Positions 9,197 through 17,969 of a DNA stretch of 64,000 bases are shown here, one piece after another (the stretch's first letter is position 1; each line of letters starts with the position of its first letter). The translations under genes and the position numbers were made by a program. This DNA is from Cupriavidus sp. UYMMa02A (GTDB lineage Bacteria > Pseudomonadota > Gammaproteobacteria > Burkholderiales > Burkholderiaceae): assembly GCA_001725945.1 (NCBI GenBank), contig LRMT01000043.1, forward strand, positions 62,001 through 126,000, given 5' to 3'. The notes beneath the pieces are model-generated. The model had not been told where the DNA came from, did not search any database, and worked only from the letters and a program-made list of their open reading frames with translations.

Positions 9197-9451
9197 TCAG
9201 GCCACGGTGTCGCTCCATTTGTCACGCTCGTGTTCCAGTGCGCGGCCCAGCAGGTGCGACACCTTGATGGCACACTGCGCCGCGCAGAACGCGCTGAACT
9301 GGTCGGGGCGCATGACCAGTTCCACATAAAGCGCCGGGTCGCCGAGCGAGAACTCGAACTCCACCCACTGCGGATTGCGCGACGTCACCCGGACATAGGA
9401 CTGCGTGCGGCGCGGCGCTGGCGATGCGGCATGGACAATGGGTGTGGTCAT
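9197..9451 (-). CDS. dmpK: Phenol hydroxylase assembly protein
   Basis: Small protein of 84 residues from the first gene of the operon. DmpK homologues assist assembly of active oxygenase (iron centre incorporation) but are not part of the catalytic complex. Conserved features are RVTSRNPQWVEFEFSLGDPALYVEL and the Cys-containing FSAFCAAQCAIKVSHLLGRALEHE. The start at 9449-9451 is preceded by AGGAG seven bases upstream. The leader from the predicted sigma-54 start is about 50 bases. Intact. Confidence 0.9.
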   Translation of the reverse strand: MTTPIVHAASPAPRRTQSYVRVTSRNPQWVEFEFSLGDPALYVELVMRPDQFSAFCAAQCAIKVSHLLGRALEHERDKWSDTVA

Positions 9452-9512
9452 GTCTCGCTCCTGTTGCGTTGCACACCAGCTGGTGCGCACTGTTTTTGGT
9501 GAGGGGATATAT

Positions 9513-9528
9513 AGCGAAGGTCGTGCCA
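9513..9528 (-). promoter_or_regulatory. Sigma-54 (-24/-12) promoter of the phenol hydroxylase operon
   Basis: TGGCACGACCTTCGCT on the minus strand has a perfect TGGCACG -24 block and GC at -12 with GG-N10-GC spacing. The T-to-C change in TTGC weakens the -12 match. Predicted start near 9502, 50 bases before dmpK. Confidence 0.8.
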
Positions 9529-9625
9529 TCGGCCGCCAGGCCATGTGTCACAACGGATGGAGGGAAACGAGCGGGGGTTTATGCGGCGCGGTCGCTTGCG
9601 CATTGGTGAGATGAAAAAGCCGGTT

Positions 9626-9641
9626 TTCATCAAATGATCAA
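9626..9641 (-). promoter_or_regulatory. DmpR upstream activating site
   Basis: TTGATCATTTGATGAA is a near-palindromic DmpR/XylR-type enhancer, centred about 130 bases upstream of the predicted operon start and in the divergent dmpK-dmpR gap. A second, weaker site may exist but was not clear. Confidence 0.78.
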
Positions 9642-9791
9642 ATCCATGGATATTGCGCCGCACCATGCTGTCGATGGCACCACGCATGCGCTTGCGTGGG
9701 CCTCGAACCGGCGTGTTAGGCTACGGAAAAACCGAGGCCAGGACGCTCCTCTCCGGATCGATTCGCGCCCGCAGGCATTCTGGAGATGGAG

Positions 9792-11414
9792 ATGACCGCG
9801 CCCCCCAAGCAGCCGCCGTTCGACCTGGCTTCGCTGCTGACCATCGACCCCAAGGCCGCACAGATCCGGCTGGGCGATTCCCGCATGGTGCTGATGCACA
9901 CCGAGGCACTGAGCTACCTGCGCAAGGAGATCCTGGACACGCTCGGTCTGGAACGCGGCAAGGGCCTGCTGATCCGCATGGGCTACGCGCAAGGCATGCG
10001 CGATGCCGAAATGGTCAAGCGCGAACGCAAGGAGGAACTCGAGACGTCGCCGAACGACGCCTTCCTGCTGGGCCCGCAGTTGCACATGCTCGAAGGCGTG
10101 ACGCGCGTGGACCCGGTACGGCTCGAGATCGATCGCGACACCGGCCACTTCTACGGCGAGTTCCTCTGGCAGGACTCCTGGGAAGGCGAGGCCCCCTACA
10201 ACGAAGAACTGAGCCGCGAGGAAGGCGGCTGCTGGGTGCAGCTCGGCTATGCCTCGGGCTACAGCAGCACTTTCATGGACCGCCTGGTCATCTACAAGGA
10301 AACCGAATGCCAGCGCAGGCTGGATGCGCTGTGCCGCATCGTCGGCAAGCCGGCCGAGGAATGGGATGACCCCGACTACCTGAAGTACTTCGAACCCGAT
10401 TCGGTCATCAGCGATCTGCTGACCTTGCAACAGGAAGTCAGCACACTGCGCGAAACACTGTGCGGCGCCAACCAGGGCAACCTGATCGGGCAATCACCGG
10501 CCTTTCGCGAGGCCTTCGCCCTGCTGTCTGCCGCGGCCGACAGCCACATCACCGTGCTGCTGACCGGCGAAACCGGCGCAGGCAAGGAGATGTTCGCGCG
10601 CTGGCTGCACGACCATGGCCCGCGCAGCGAACAGCCGTTCATCGCCGTGAACTGCGCGGCGATTCCGCACGAGCTGATCGAATCGGAATTGTTCGGCGTC
10701 GAAAAAGGCGCCTACACCGGCGCGCAGCAGTCGCGCCCCGGGCGTGAGCGCGCGCACGGTGGCACGCTGTTTCTCGACGAGATCGGCGACCTGCCGCTGT
10801 CGGCGCAGGTCAAGCTGCTGCGCGTGCTCCAGAATGCGGAGGTCGAGCGGCTCGGCGGTATCGAAACGCGCAAGATCGACGTGCGTCTGATTGCGGCCAC
10901 CAACGTCAACCTTGCGCAGGCGATCCGGCAGGGGCAGTTCCGCGCTGACCTGTTCTACCGGATCAGCACGTACCCGGTCTCCATTCCCGCGTTGCGCGAG
11001 CGCCGCGAGGATATTCCCGAACTGGCGCTGGCCTTTATCCAGCGCTTCAATACGCGCTACCAGAAGCAGGTGCGCGGCCTGAGCCAGCGCGCGCGCGACG
11101 CGCTGATGCAATACCAGTGGCCCGGCAATATCCGCGAACTCGAGAATATGGTCGAACGCGGCGTGCTGCTTGCGCCCGCTGCAGGGCTGATCGACACGTC
11201 CCACCTGTTCGCGAGCCAGCAGACCAATCCGACCGACGCGCCCGAGGACGCCGACGCCTTGCTGCAAAAGCTGATGGACCAACAGGTGTCGCTGCCGCAG
11301 ATCGAGGCCCGGCTGATGCAAATGGCGATCGACACGACACGCGGCAATCTCTCGTCGGCGGCGCGCATGCTGGGCATTACACGGCCGCAGTTGGCGTATC
11401 GACTGAAGAAATGA
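9792..11414 (+). CDS. dmpR: DmpR/XylR-type phenol-responsive sigma-54 activator
   Basis: Transcription activator that binds phenols directly and drives sigma-54 promoters. Residue numbers here count from the ATG at 9786; the ATG at 9792 is preferred because GGAG lies six bases before it. Domains in order: XylR_N sensor (about 15-115), V4R (about 135-200), a linker, the AAA+ domain with Walker A GETGAGKE (261-268), GAYTGA (308-313), Walker B GGTLFLDE (325-332), an R-finger region FRADLFYR, then a Fis-type HTH (about 515-540). Two oddities: the sigma-54-contact loop reads GAYTGA instead of GAFTGA, and the usual GRFE motif reads GRE at 319-321, lacking one residue. The frame is otherwise intact. 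It is divergent from the dmp operon. Confidence 0.94.
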   Translation: MTAPPKQPPFDLASLLTIDPKAAQIRLGDSRMVLMHTEALSYLRKEILDTLGLERGKGLLIRMGYAQGMRDAEMVKRERKEELETSPNDAFLLGPQLHMLEGVTRVDPVRLEIDRDTGHFYGEFLWQDSWEGEAPYNEELSREEGGCWVQLGYASGYSSTFMDRLVIYKETECQRRLDALCRIVGKPAEEWDDPDYLKYFEPDSVISDLLTLQQEVSTLRETLCGANQGNLIGQSPAFREAFALLSAAADSHITVLLTGETGAGKEMFARWLHDHGPRSEQPFIAVNCAAIPHELIESELFGVEKGAYTGAQQSRPGRERAHGGTLFLDEIGDLPLSAQVKLLRVLQNAEVERLGGIETRKIDVRLIAATNVNLAQAIRQGQFRADLFYRISTYPVSIPALRERREDIPELALAFIQRFNTRYQKQVRGLSQRARDALMQYQWPGNIRELENMVERGVLLAPAAGLIDTSHLFASQQTNPTDAPEDADALLQKLMDQQVSLPQIEARLMQMAIDTTRGNLSSAARMLGITRPQLAYRLKK

Positions 11415-11617
11415 GCATGCGGTTCACTTGTAGTCGAACCTGTAGGTTGCCGCGCCCCTGGTTGTCCACGGCGCCGGCGGCTCATGGGTGAACGCGCGCA
11501 TCATCGCCCAGCGGTCCCCCTTGCCGTCAGCACGCCGGTGTCCTGCCTGGGCTCGCGCACAATGAGGCGCCCGTCCTGGCCGACAACTCCTGCCAGATTT
11601 CCGAGCAATCGCAGCAG
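11415..11617. other. Gap with possible 3' gene fragment on the minus strand
   Basis: Between dmpR and pcaD the minus strand carries an open stretch ending at 11424 (residues DRWAMMRAFTHEPP and TTRGAATYRFDYK before the stop). It has protein-like composition but no start, no recognised domain and no upstream body. It may be a decayed gene end. Confidence 0.3.
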
Positions 11618-12427
11618 TTACGCTGCCTTCAAAAACCTGACTACCGCATCACCAACGCCTGCGGCAACTCCCAATTCGACAGATGCGCCGCATCCAGCCG
11701 CACGATATTCCGCACCCGGCACAGCCTGCACCCACTTCGCGACCCTGTGCAGCGTGGTAGCAGCATCCTGCTCGCCAGCAATGACAAGCACGCGCGCGTC
11801 AATCTGCGGCAGGATGTCGCGCAGGTCGGCATCGCGCACAGCGGCGCAATTGGCCGTGTAGCCAGCCGCATCGCACGCAAGCAGCATGTCACGCACAGGC
11901 TCCATGGCCTGCGCGTGCGACGCGCGGTATGACGGCGTGAACCAGCGATCCAGCACGCCAGGAACAATGGCCGCCATGCCATCGCGAAGCACAGTCGCGA
12001 TGCGGTTGTCCCACACCGAAGCCGGCCCGATCAGCGCAGCAGTATTGGCCAGGACGAAGCGGTCGAACCGGTCGGCATGATTCCGCGCCAGCCACATGCC
12101 GGTCATGCCGCCCATCGACAGGCCGCAGAACTGCGCGCGCGCAACGCCCGCATGGTCCATCACGGCGAGCACATCGGTGCCCAGCTCGGCCATGCCGAAC
12201 GGCTGCCCGGACACCGACGAGCGGCCGTGGCCGCGCGTGTCATAGCGCAGCACGCGGAAATGCTCGAGCAGCGACGGCATCTGCGGATCCCACATCTGCA
12301 GCGTGGTGCCCAGCGAATTCGACATGACCAGCACCGGCGCACCGGCGGCGCCTTCGATCGTGTAATGGATGGAAACCCCGGCACTGGTGGCCGTGCCGGT
12401 GCGGGCGTGATGAGCGGAATGGGTCAT
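11618..12427 (-). CDS. pcaD: 3-oxoadipate enol-lactonase, C-terminus scrambled by compensating shifts
   Basis: Alpha/beta hydrolase cleaving beta-ketoadipate enol-lactone to beta-ketoadipate, the last step of ortho cleavage before CoA activation. Seen: oxyanion region VMSNSLGTTLQMWD, RYDTRGHGRSS, and nucleophile elbow GLSMGG with Ser104. The expected catalytic His segment (AAHLSNWELPQA) lies in another frame at about 11640-11690. Two missing bases before it and one after restore the frame, so the gene looks open but the last 25 or so residues are wrong as read. Follows the Bug receptor and catBC. No clear ribosome site was seen before the start. Confidence 0.88.
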   Translation of the reverse strand: MTHSAHHARTGTATSAGVSIHYTIEGAAGAPVLVMSNSLGTTLQMWDPQMPSLLEHFRVLRYDTRGHGRSSVSGQPFGMAELGTDVLAVMDHAGVARAQFCGLSMGGMTGMWLARNHADRFDRFVLANTAALIGPASVWDNRIATVLRDGMAAIVPGVLDRWFTPSYRASHAQAMEPVRDMLLACDAAGYTANCAAVRDADLRDILPQIDARVLVIAGEQDAATTLHRVAKWVQAVPGAEYRAAGCGASVELGVAAGVGDAVVRFLKAA

Positions 12428-12460
12428 GTCAGGCGGCCCGCCGGAGCGGGCACAGTTGGG

Positions 12461-13456
12461 TCAGTCGGCGTGGATGCCGCGCTGGCGGATCAGCGCGCCC
12501 CACTTCTCGGTTTCCTTTGCAAGGTGGTCGCGCAGCACGGCCGGCGTGCTGCCGATCGGCTCGGCGCCGATCAGCGCCAGGCGTTTCTGCACGGCCGGCT
12601 TGCGCAGGGCCTCAAGCATCGCGCGGTTGAGCGTGTCGATCACCGGTTGCGGCGTCTTTGCCGGCACGAAGGCCGCGAACCACGGCGACAGCTCGTAGCC
12701 CGGCAGCCCTGCCTCGGCCACGGTCGGCACATTGGGCAGCGCGCTGGAGCGCTTGGCCGTGGTGACGGCAATCGGCGTCAGCTTGCCGGAATCGATCTGC
12801 GGCTTGGCCGACGTGATGCTGTCGAACATGTAGTCCACCTGCCCGCCCAGCAGGTCGGTCATGGCAGGGCCGCTGCCCTTATATGGAATGTGCAGCATGT
12901 CCACGCCGGCCATCGACGTGAAGAGTTCCGCGGCAAGGTGGATCGAAGTGCCGTTGCCGGCCGAGGCATAGGTGTACTTGCCCGGCGACGCCTTCGCGTG
13001 GGCGATCACGTCCTTGACGGTGGTCTCCTGCCGGCGCGCCTTGTTGGCGACCAGCACGTTGGGAACGACGGCCAGCAGCGATACCGGCGCGAAGTCCTTG
13101 ATCGGATCGTACGAGAGCTTGCCGTACAGCGCCGGGTTCACGGCCATGCCGTTCGCGACGATGATCAGCGTGTAGCCGTCGGCCGGTGAACGCGCCACCA
13201 GCTCGGCACCGATATTGCCGCCGGCGCCGGGCCGGTTCTCGACCACTATCGACTGGCCGAGCGTGCGCGACATGTCTTCGCCTAGCGTGCGCGCGATATT
13301 GTCCATCGCCCCGCCCGAAGGGAACGGCACGATCCAGCGGATCGGGTGGTCGGGATAGGCCGCGTGCGCGGCCGGTGCGGCAAACGAAAGGCTTGCCGCC
13401 AGGGCAAGCGCGCCTGTGCGGCTTACGCCTGCCAGCCGCTGGAACAACGTCTTCAT
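12461..13456 (-). CDS. Bug-family tripartite tricarboxylate-type periplasmic receptor
   Basis: Periplasmic solute receptor of the TctC/Bug family, 331 residues and intact. The signal peptide ends near residue 33 (AAPAAHA). Typical motifs are YPDHPIRWIVPFPSGGAMDN, VVENRPGAGGNIGAELVA, ADGYTLI, PYKGSGPAMTDLLGGQVDYMFD and LPNVPTVAEAGLPGYE. It sits between catC and pcaD in the cat operon. No TctA/TctB membrane partners are encoded nearby. The ligand is unknown; an aromatic acid or muconate-related compound is a guess from position. Confidence 0.92.
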   Translation of the reverse strand: MKTLFQRLAGVSRTGALALAASLSFAAPAAHAAYPDHPIRWIVPFPSGGAMDNIARTLGEDMSRTLGQSIVVENRPGAGGNIGAELVARSPADGYTLIIVANGMAVNPALYGKLSYDPIKDFAPVSLLAVVPNVLVANKARRQETTVKDVIAHAKASPGKYTYASAGNGTSIHLAAELFTSMAGVDMLHIPYKGSGPAMTDLLGGQVDYMFDSITSAKPQIDSGKLTPIAVTTAKRSSALPNVPTVAEAGLPGYELSPWFAAFVPAKTPQPVIDTLNRAMLEALRKPAVQKRLALIGAEPIGSTPAVLRDHLAKETEKWGALIRQRGIHAD

Positions 13457-13513
13457 AGTCTCCTCTCTGCAGGCCCACGCAATGCGGGCTGTTCTATTGC
13501 TGCGGCCATCCGT

Positions 13514-13792
13514 TCAGCGGATCGACGACGGGTGCTTCGCCAGCGGCGTCACGTGGATCTTCATGTACGGGAACAGCGGCAAGCCCGACAGCAGCGTGTG
13601 CAGCTCGTCGTGCGAGCCTACGTCGAAGATGCTGTAGTTGGCGTACTCGCCCACCACGCGGTATAGCTGCTGCCACTTGCCTTCGTGCTGGAGCTGCTGG
13701 GCATATGCCTTCTCACGTGCCTTGATGTCATCGGCCTGCGCGGCAGGCATGTCGTTCGGCAGGTTTACATCCATCCGGACCAGGTAAAGCAT
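13514..13792 (-). CDS. catC: Muconolactone delta-isomerase
   Basis: Small oligomeric isomerase converting muconolactone to beta-ketoadipate enol-lactone. 92 residues, intact. Typical start MLYLVRMDVNLPNDMP, then EKAYAQQLQHEGKWQQLYRVVG and SIFDVGSHDELHTLLSGLPLFPYM. Lies 32 bases after catB, in the same transcription unit as the Bug receptor and pcaD. Confidence 0.95.
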   Translation of the reverse strand: MLYLVRMDVNLPNDMPAAQADDIKAREKAYAQQLQHEGKWQQLYRVVGEYANYSIFDVGSHDELHTLLSGLPLFPYMKIHVTPLAKHPSSIR

Positions 13793-13824
13793 GGCGTTCC
13801 TCTTTGCTAATCAGATCGGGTTCA

Positions 13825-14949
13825 TCAGGCGCGATCGCGCCGGTAGTGCGCGAGCTTGTCCTCGTCGAGCGCCAGGCCCAGCCCCGGGCCTTCGGGCAAG
13901 TGCAGGCTGAAATCGCGATACTCGGGCCGCTGCACGACCACGTCGTCCTTGAGCAGCAGCGGGCCGAACAGCTCCGTACCCCATGCAAGCTGCGGCAGCG
14001 TGCAGAAGCCATGCGCGGCGGCGATGGTGCCGACGCTGCCTTCCAGCATCGTGCCGCCGTACAGCGCAATGCCCGCGGCATCTCCGACCGCAGCCGTGCG
14101 CAGCATGCCGAAGATCCCGCCCGACTTGGCAATCTTCAGCGCGAACACATCGGCGCCGCCGATGCGCGCGAGTTCCATCGCATCTTCGGGGCCACATACA
14201 GCTTCATCCGCCATGATCGGCACGACGAAGCGCGCCGCGAGCCGCGCCAGCGCCGTGCGCTGCTCGCGCGGCGTGGGCTGCTCGATCAGGTCGATGCCCG
14301 CGGCCTCGAGCATGGCGATGCCGCCAGCGGCATCGGCTTCGTTCCAGGCCTGGTTGATATCCACCGTCACGCGCGCACGGTCGCCGAGCGCGCGCTTGAT
14401 CGCCGACACGTGCGCCACGTCGTCGCGCACGCTGCGCCGGCCGATCTTGAGCTTGAACGTGTTGTGCCGGCGCTCGGCCAGCAGGCGTTCGGCTTCGTCG
14501 ATGTCCTTCGCGGTATCGCCGCTGGCCAGCGTCCACAGCACAGGCAGCGTGCTGCGCACCGCGCCGCCGAGCAGCGTGGCCAGCGGCACACCGAGGCGCT
14601 TGCCCTGCGCATCGAGCAGCGCGGTTTCGAGCGCCGACTTCGCGAAGCGGTTGCCGCGCGCAATCTTGTTCAGCCGCGCCATCGCGGCGTGAACGTTGGT
14701 GGCATCTTCACCGGCCAGCGCAGGGGCGAGGTAGGTGTCGATGGCCAGCTTGATGCCTTCCGGGCTCTCGTCGCCATAGGACAGCCCACCGATGGTCGTG
14801 GCTTCGCCGATGCCTTCGATGCCGTCGCTGCAGCGCAGCCGCACGATCACCAGCGTCTGCTGCTGCATGGTGGCCATGGCCAGTTGATGGGCCCGGATGG
14901 TGGGCAGGTCGACCAGGATGGCTTCGACCGATGTAATCGTGGCTGTCAT
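13825..14949 (-). CDS. catB: Muconate cycloisomerase
   Basis: Enolase-superfamily enzyme cyclising cis,cis-muconate to muconolactone. 374 residues, intact. Catalytic Lys pair in FKLKIG (Lys166, Lys168), Mn2+ ligands Asp197 (TVDINQAW), Glu223 (LIEQP) and Asp248 (MADEA), and Lys272 on the opposite face (ALKIAKSGG). The N-terminal capping domain is standard. First gene of the operon, divergent from catR with a 101-base regulatory gap. A chloromuconate cycloisomerase is less likely because there is no chlorocatechol gene set. Confidence 0.95.
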   Translation of the reverse strand: MTATITSVEAILVDLPTIRAHQLAMATMQQQTLVIVRLRCSDGIEGIGEATTIGGLSYGDESPEGIKLAIDTYLAPALAGEDATNVHAAMARLNKIARGNRFAKSALETALLDAQGKRLGVPLATLLGGAVRSTLPVLWTLASGDTAKDIDEAERLLAERRHNTFKLKIGRRSVRDDVAHVSAIKRALGDRARVTVDINQAWNEADAAGGIAMLEAAGIDLIEQPTPREQRTALARLAARFVVPIMADEAVCGPEDAMELARIGGADVFALKIAKSGGIFGMLRTAAVGDAAGIALYGGTMLEGSVGTIAAAHGFCTLPQLAWGTELFGPLLLKDDVVVQRPEYRDFSLHLPEGPGLGLALDEDKLAHYRRDRA

Positions 14950-15031
14950 ACCTTTGCGCTACGGACAAGGATTGTTGAGGAAGTATGAACCTTGACGCGG
15001 GTGGCGTCCAAGACCGATCATGTCTCAATCG

Positions 15032-15046
15032 ATACCCTACAGGTAT
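15032..15046. promoter_or_regulatory. LysR-type operator between catB and catR
   Basis: ATACC-ctaca-GGTAT is a perfect 5-bp inverted repeat with T-N11-A geometry. It ends five bases before the catR start, consistent with CatR binding that activates catB and represses its own gene. Confidence 0.6.
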
Positions 15047-15050
15047 GCCA

Positions 15051-15930
15051 ATGGAATTACGACACCTGCGCTATTTCCAGGTCGTGGCCCAGGAACTCAA
15101 CGTGACGCGCGCCGCTGAGCGCCTGCACATGGCGCAGCCGCCGCTTTCCCGCCAGATCCGCCAGCTTGAGGACGAGGTTGGCGTGGCGCTGTTCGATCGC
15201 GTCGGACGCGGGCTGCGGCTGACCGAGGCGGGGCGCTTCCTGCTCGAGCAGACCATGCAACTGACCCAGCGGCTCGAAGAAACCATCGAAAGCACGCGCC
15301 GCATCGGCCGGCAGGACAAGCGCTGGTTCGGCATCGGCTTCGTGCCTTCGGTCCTGTACGGGGTGCTGCCGGACCTGATCCGGGAACTGCGCGGGTCGGA
15401 ACAACAGGTGGAAGTCGGGCTGACCGAGATGATCACGGTCGAGCAGGTCGAGGCGTTGAAATCGGGCCGCATCGACCTGGGTTTCGGCCGCATTGCGATC
15501 AATGACCCGGCCATCCGCCAGGAAGTGGTCATGGCCGAACCGCTCGTGGCGGCGCTGCCCGCCAGCGAGCCGGCGCCCGCCCCGGCCACGCTGACCGCAC
15601 AGGGGCTGGCCTCGCGCCCGTTCATCCTCTACCCGGCTCGGCCGCGGCCGAGCTATGCCGACCACCTGCTGTCGCTGTTCCGCGCGCAGGGGCTGCAACT
15701 GCGCGTGGCGCAGGAAGCCAACGAGCTGCAGACCGCGCTGGGGCTGGTGCCGCCGGCGTCGGCATCACGCTGGTGCCGGCCTCGATCCAGCGCCTGCATC
15801 GCGACGATGTCCGTTACTGCCCGATCGATGCGCCGGGGTTCGTGTCCCCGGTCATCATGAGCTATCGGGTCGGTGACAGCTCTCGGTTCCTGGCCCAGGC
15901 GGTAGCTGGGTCATGCGGCAAGGGCAGTAA
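15051..15930 (+). CDS. catR: LysR-type regulator of the cat operon, two frameshifts
   Basis: LysR activator expected to sense cis,cis-muconate. N-terminal HTH MELRHLRYFQVVAQELNVTRAAERLHMAQPPLSRQIRQLE is archetypal of the CatR/BenM group. Of the two ATGs at 15045 and 15051 the second is preferred, with ACAGG six bases before it. A missing G near 15749 (GTG[G]CC) breaks the effector domain; downstream GITLVPASIQRL and YCPIDAP continue in the next frame. A second missing base near 15900 leads to a stop at 15928-15930, giving about 293 residues. Divergent from catB. Confidence 0.88.
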
Positions 15931-15951
15931 GGACTGGCCGGATGCAACGCG

Positions 15952-17622
15952 TCAGGCCTGTGCGCCGCGCTGCCGCACCAGCCGGTTCGCCACGCTGATC
16001 ACCGCCTGCACCGAGGCCTCGACGATGTTGTGGCTCATGCCGACGCCGAAGCCGGCACCGGGCACGCCTTCGAGCGCGGCTTCGATGATGGCCATGGCCT
16101 GGGCATCGGCGCCGGCGCCGGTAGCGCGCTCTTCGTAGGCGTCAATGCGCATGCGCAGGTCGAGCGCATGCACTGCCGCCGCGATCGGCCCGTTGCCCTT
16201 GCCGTGCAACGTCTTGCGCACGCCGTCGACCGTGACGTCCAGCGCAATGCCCTCCCCGCTCTCGTCGAGCTTGTAGGCGTGGTAGACGATGCCACTGCCC
16301 GATGCGTCCGCCGACAGGTAAGTTTGCTGGAACAGCTTCCAGAGTTCCGTCCCGCTGATCTCGGTCTCGCTGGCGTCGGTAGCCCGCTGTACCACGGCGC
16401 TGAACTCCACCTGCATGCGGCGCGGCATCACCACGCCGTGCTCGCGTTCGAGCATGAACGCAATGCCGCCCTTGCCGGACTGGCTGTTGACGCGGATCAC
16501 GCTGTCATACGTGCGGCCGAGGTCGGCCGGGTCGATCGGCAGGTAGGGCACCTCCCAGACACCGTCGGGATCCTGCGCGGCAAAACCCTTCTTGATTGCA
16601 TCCTGGTGCGAGCCCGAAAACGCGGTGAAGACGAGGTCGCCAGCGTACGGATGCCGCGGATGCACGGGAATCGACGTGGCTTCCTCGGCAATCCGCGCCA
16701 CGGCATTGATGTCCGAGAAGTCGAGTCCCGGATGCACGCCCTGCGTGTACATGTTCAGCGCGAGTGTGACGATGTCCACGTTGCCGCAGCGTTCGCCGTT
16801 GCCGAACAGGCAGCCTTCGACGCGGTCGGCGCCGGCCATCATGGCCAGCTCGGCGGCCGCCACGCCGGTGCCGCGGTCGTTATGCGGGTGCACCGACAGC
16901 ACGATATGCTCGCGCGGCACGAGGCGGCGGTGCATCCATTCGATCTGATCGGCGAAGACGTTGGGCGTCGCGTTTTCGACGGTGGTCGGCAGGTTGATGA
17001 TCACGCGCCGGTCCGCGCTGGCGCCCCATGCCTCGATGGCGGTTTGGCAGGCCTGCAGCGACACCTCGAGCTCCGCCGCGCTGAAGGTCTCGGGCGAATA
17101 CTGCAGCGTCCACTTGGTTTCCGGGTGCTGGTCGGTGAGCTGCTTCAGGTAGTCGATGTGATGATGCACGAGTGCCATGACATCGGGCACGCTCATGCCG
17201 AACACGATGCGGCGCCAGGCCGGCGCGACGGCGTTATAGACGTGGACGATGGCCTTGGGTGCCCCCTTGAGCGCCTCTACCGTGCGGTCGATCAGTTCCT
17301 CGCGCGACTGCGTGATGACCATGATGGTCACGTCTTCGGGGATCAGGTTCTCGTCGATGAGCCGGCGGATAAAGTCGAAATCAGTCTGCGACGCCGAGGG
17401 GAAGCCGACTTCGATTTCCTTGAAGCCGATGCGCACGAGCTCCTGGAACAGGCGCATCTTGCGCTCGCCGTTCATCGGCTCGAACAGCGCCTGGTTGCCG
17501 TCGCGCAGGTCGGTCGAAAGCCACACGGGCGCGGCGGTAATGGTGCGGTTCGGCCAGGTGCGGTCAGTGAGGCCGACGGGCGGGAATGGTTGGTACTTGG
17601 CGCAGGGTTGGGCAATCATCAT
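15952..17622 (-). CDS. leuA: 2-isopropylmalate synthase (long form)
   Basis: First committed leucine-biosynthesis enzyme: acetyl-CoA plus 2-oxoisovalerate. About 556 residues from MMIAQPCAKYQPFPPV at 17620-17622; an in-frame ATG at 17676 would add 18 residues without family similarity. The HMGL-type TIM barrel shows STDLRDGNQAL, IEVGFPSASQTDFDF and the metal-binding HPHNDRGTG. GNGERCGNVD and the C-terminal LeuA dimer/feedback domain follow, ending MSHNIVEASVQAV. Intact. Convergent with catR and unrelated to the catabolic genes. Confidence 0.94.
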   Translation of the reverse strand: MMIAQPCAKYQPFPPVGLTDRTWPNRTITAAPVWLSTDLRDGNQALFEPMNGERKMRLFQELVRIGFKEIEVGFPSASQTDFDFIRRLIDENLIPEDVTIMVITQSREELIDRTVEALKGAPKAIVHVYNAVAPAWRRIVFGMSVPDVMALVHHHIDYLKQLTDQHPETKWTLQYSPETFSAAELEVSLQACQTAIEAWGASADRRVIINLPTTVENATPNVFADQIEWMHRRLVPREHIVLSVHPHNDRGTGVAAAELAMMAGADRVEGCLFGNGERCGNVDIVTLALNMYTQGVHPGLDFSDINAVARIAEEATSIPVHPRHPYAGDLVFTAFSGSHQDAIKKGFAAQDPDGVWEVPYLPIDPADLGRTYDSVIRVNSQSGKGGIAFMLEREHGVVMPRRMQVEFSAVVQRATDASETEISGTELWKLFQQTYLSADASGSGIVYHAYKLDESGEGIALDVTVDGVRKTLHGKGNGPIAAAVHALDLRMRIDAYEERATGAGADAQAMAIIEAALEGVPGAGFGVGMSHNIVEASVQAVISVANRLVRQRGAQA

Positions 17623-17969
17623 GGTCCACGAGTCCGGGTACCGGACGGTCCGCTCAGGAGCCGTGCCGGAGGTCAATCAGCAAATGCGATGCGACTTCCC
17701 CTGCAGCCCTTCGCATGGCGAAGGCTGGTTTCGTGGGCCGGGGTCAGGGGGAAATCAGGAGGCGCGCAGCGAATCGGTCGATTCAGGCGCCAGAGAGCTT
17801 AAGCAAGCGGACCCCGGCCGAGCACTAGGGCTAGGCGGCGCAGGGATAGGAGGGTGAGACGCTTGCGAGACATGCAAACGATTCTAGCAGAGGCTTTCGA
17901 CAACCGTGAATGGAAATTTACGAAGCCATGATTCGCCATCCACGAAGTCGCGCAGACCGGCGAGCCTTC
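17623..17969 (-). promoter_or_regulatory. leuA upstream leader region with hairpin
   Basis: About 350 bases without a credible gene between capA and leuA. A 7-bp inverted repeat CCTTCGC / GCGAAGG (17708-17714 and 17718-17724) lies about 90 bases upstream of leuA and could be part of a leader structure. No leucine-rich leader peptide was identified. Confidence 0.35.

Noticed and set aside
16030-17802. 590-residue open frame on the plus strand
   Set aside because: Antisense to leuA; no domain or ribosome site.
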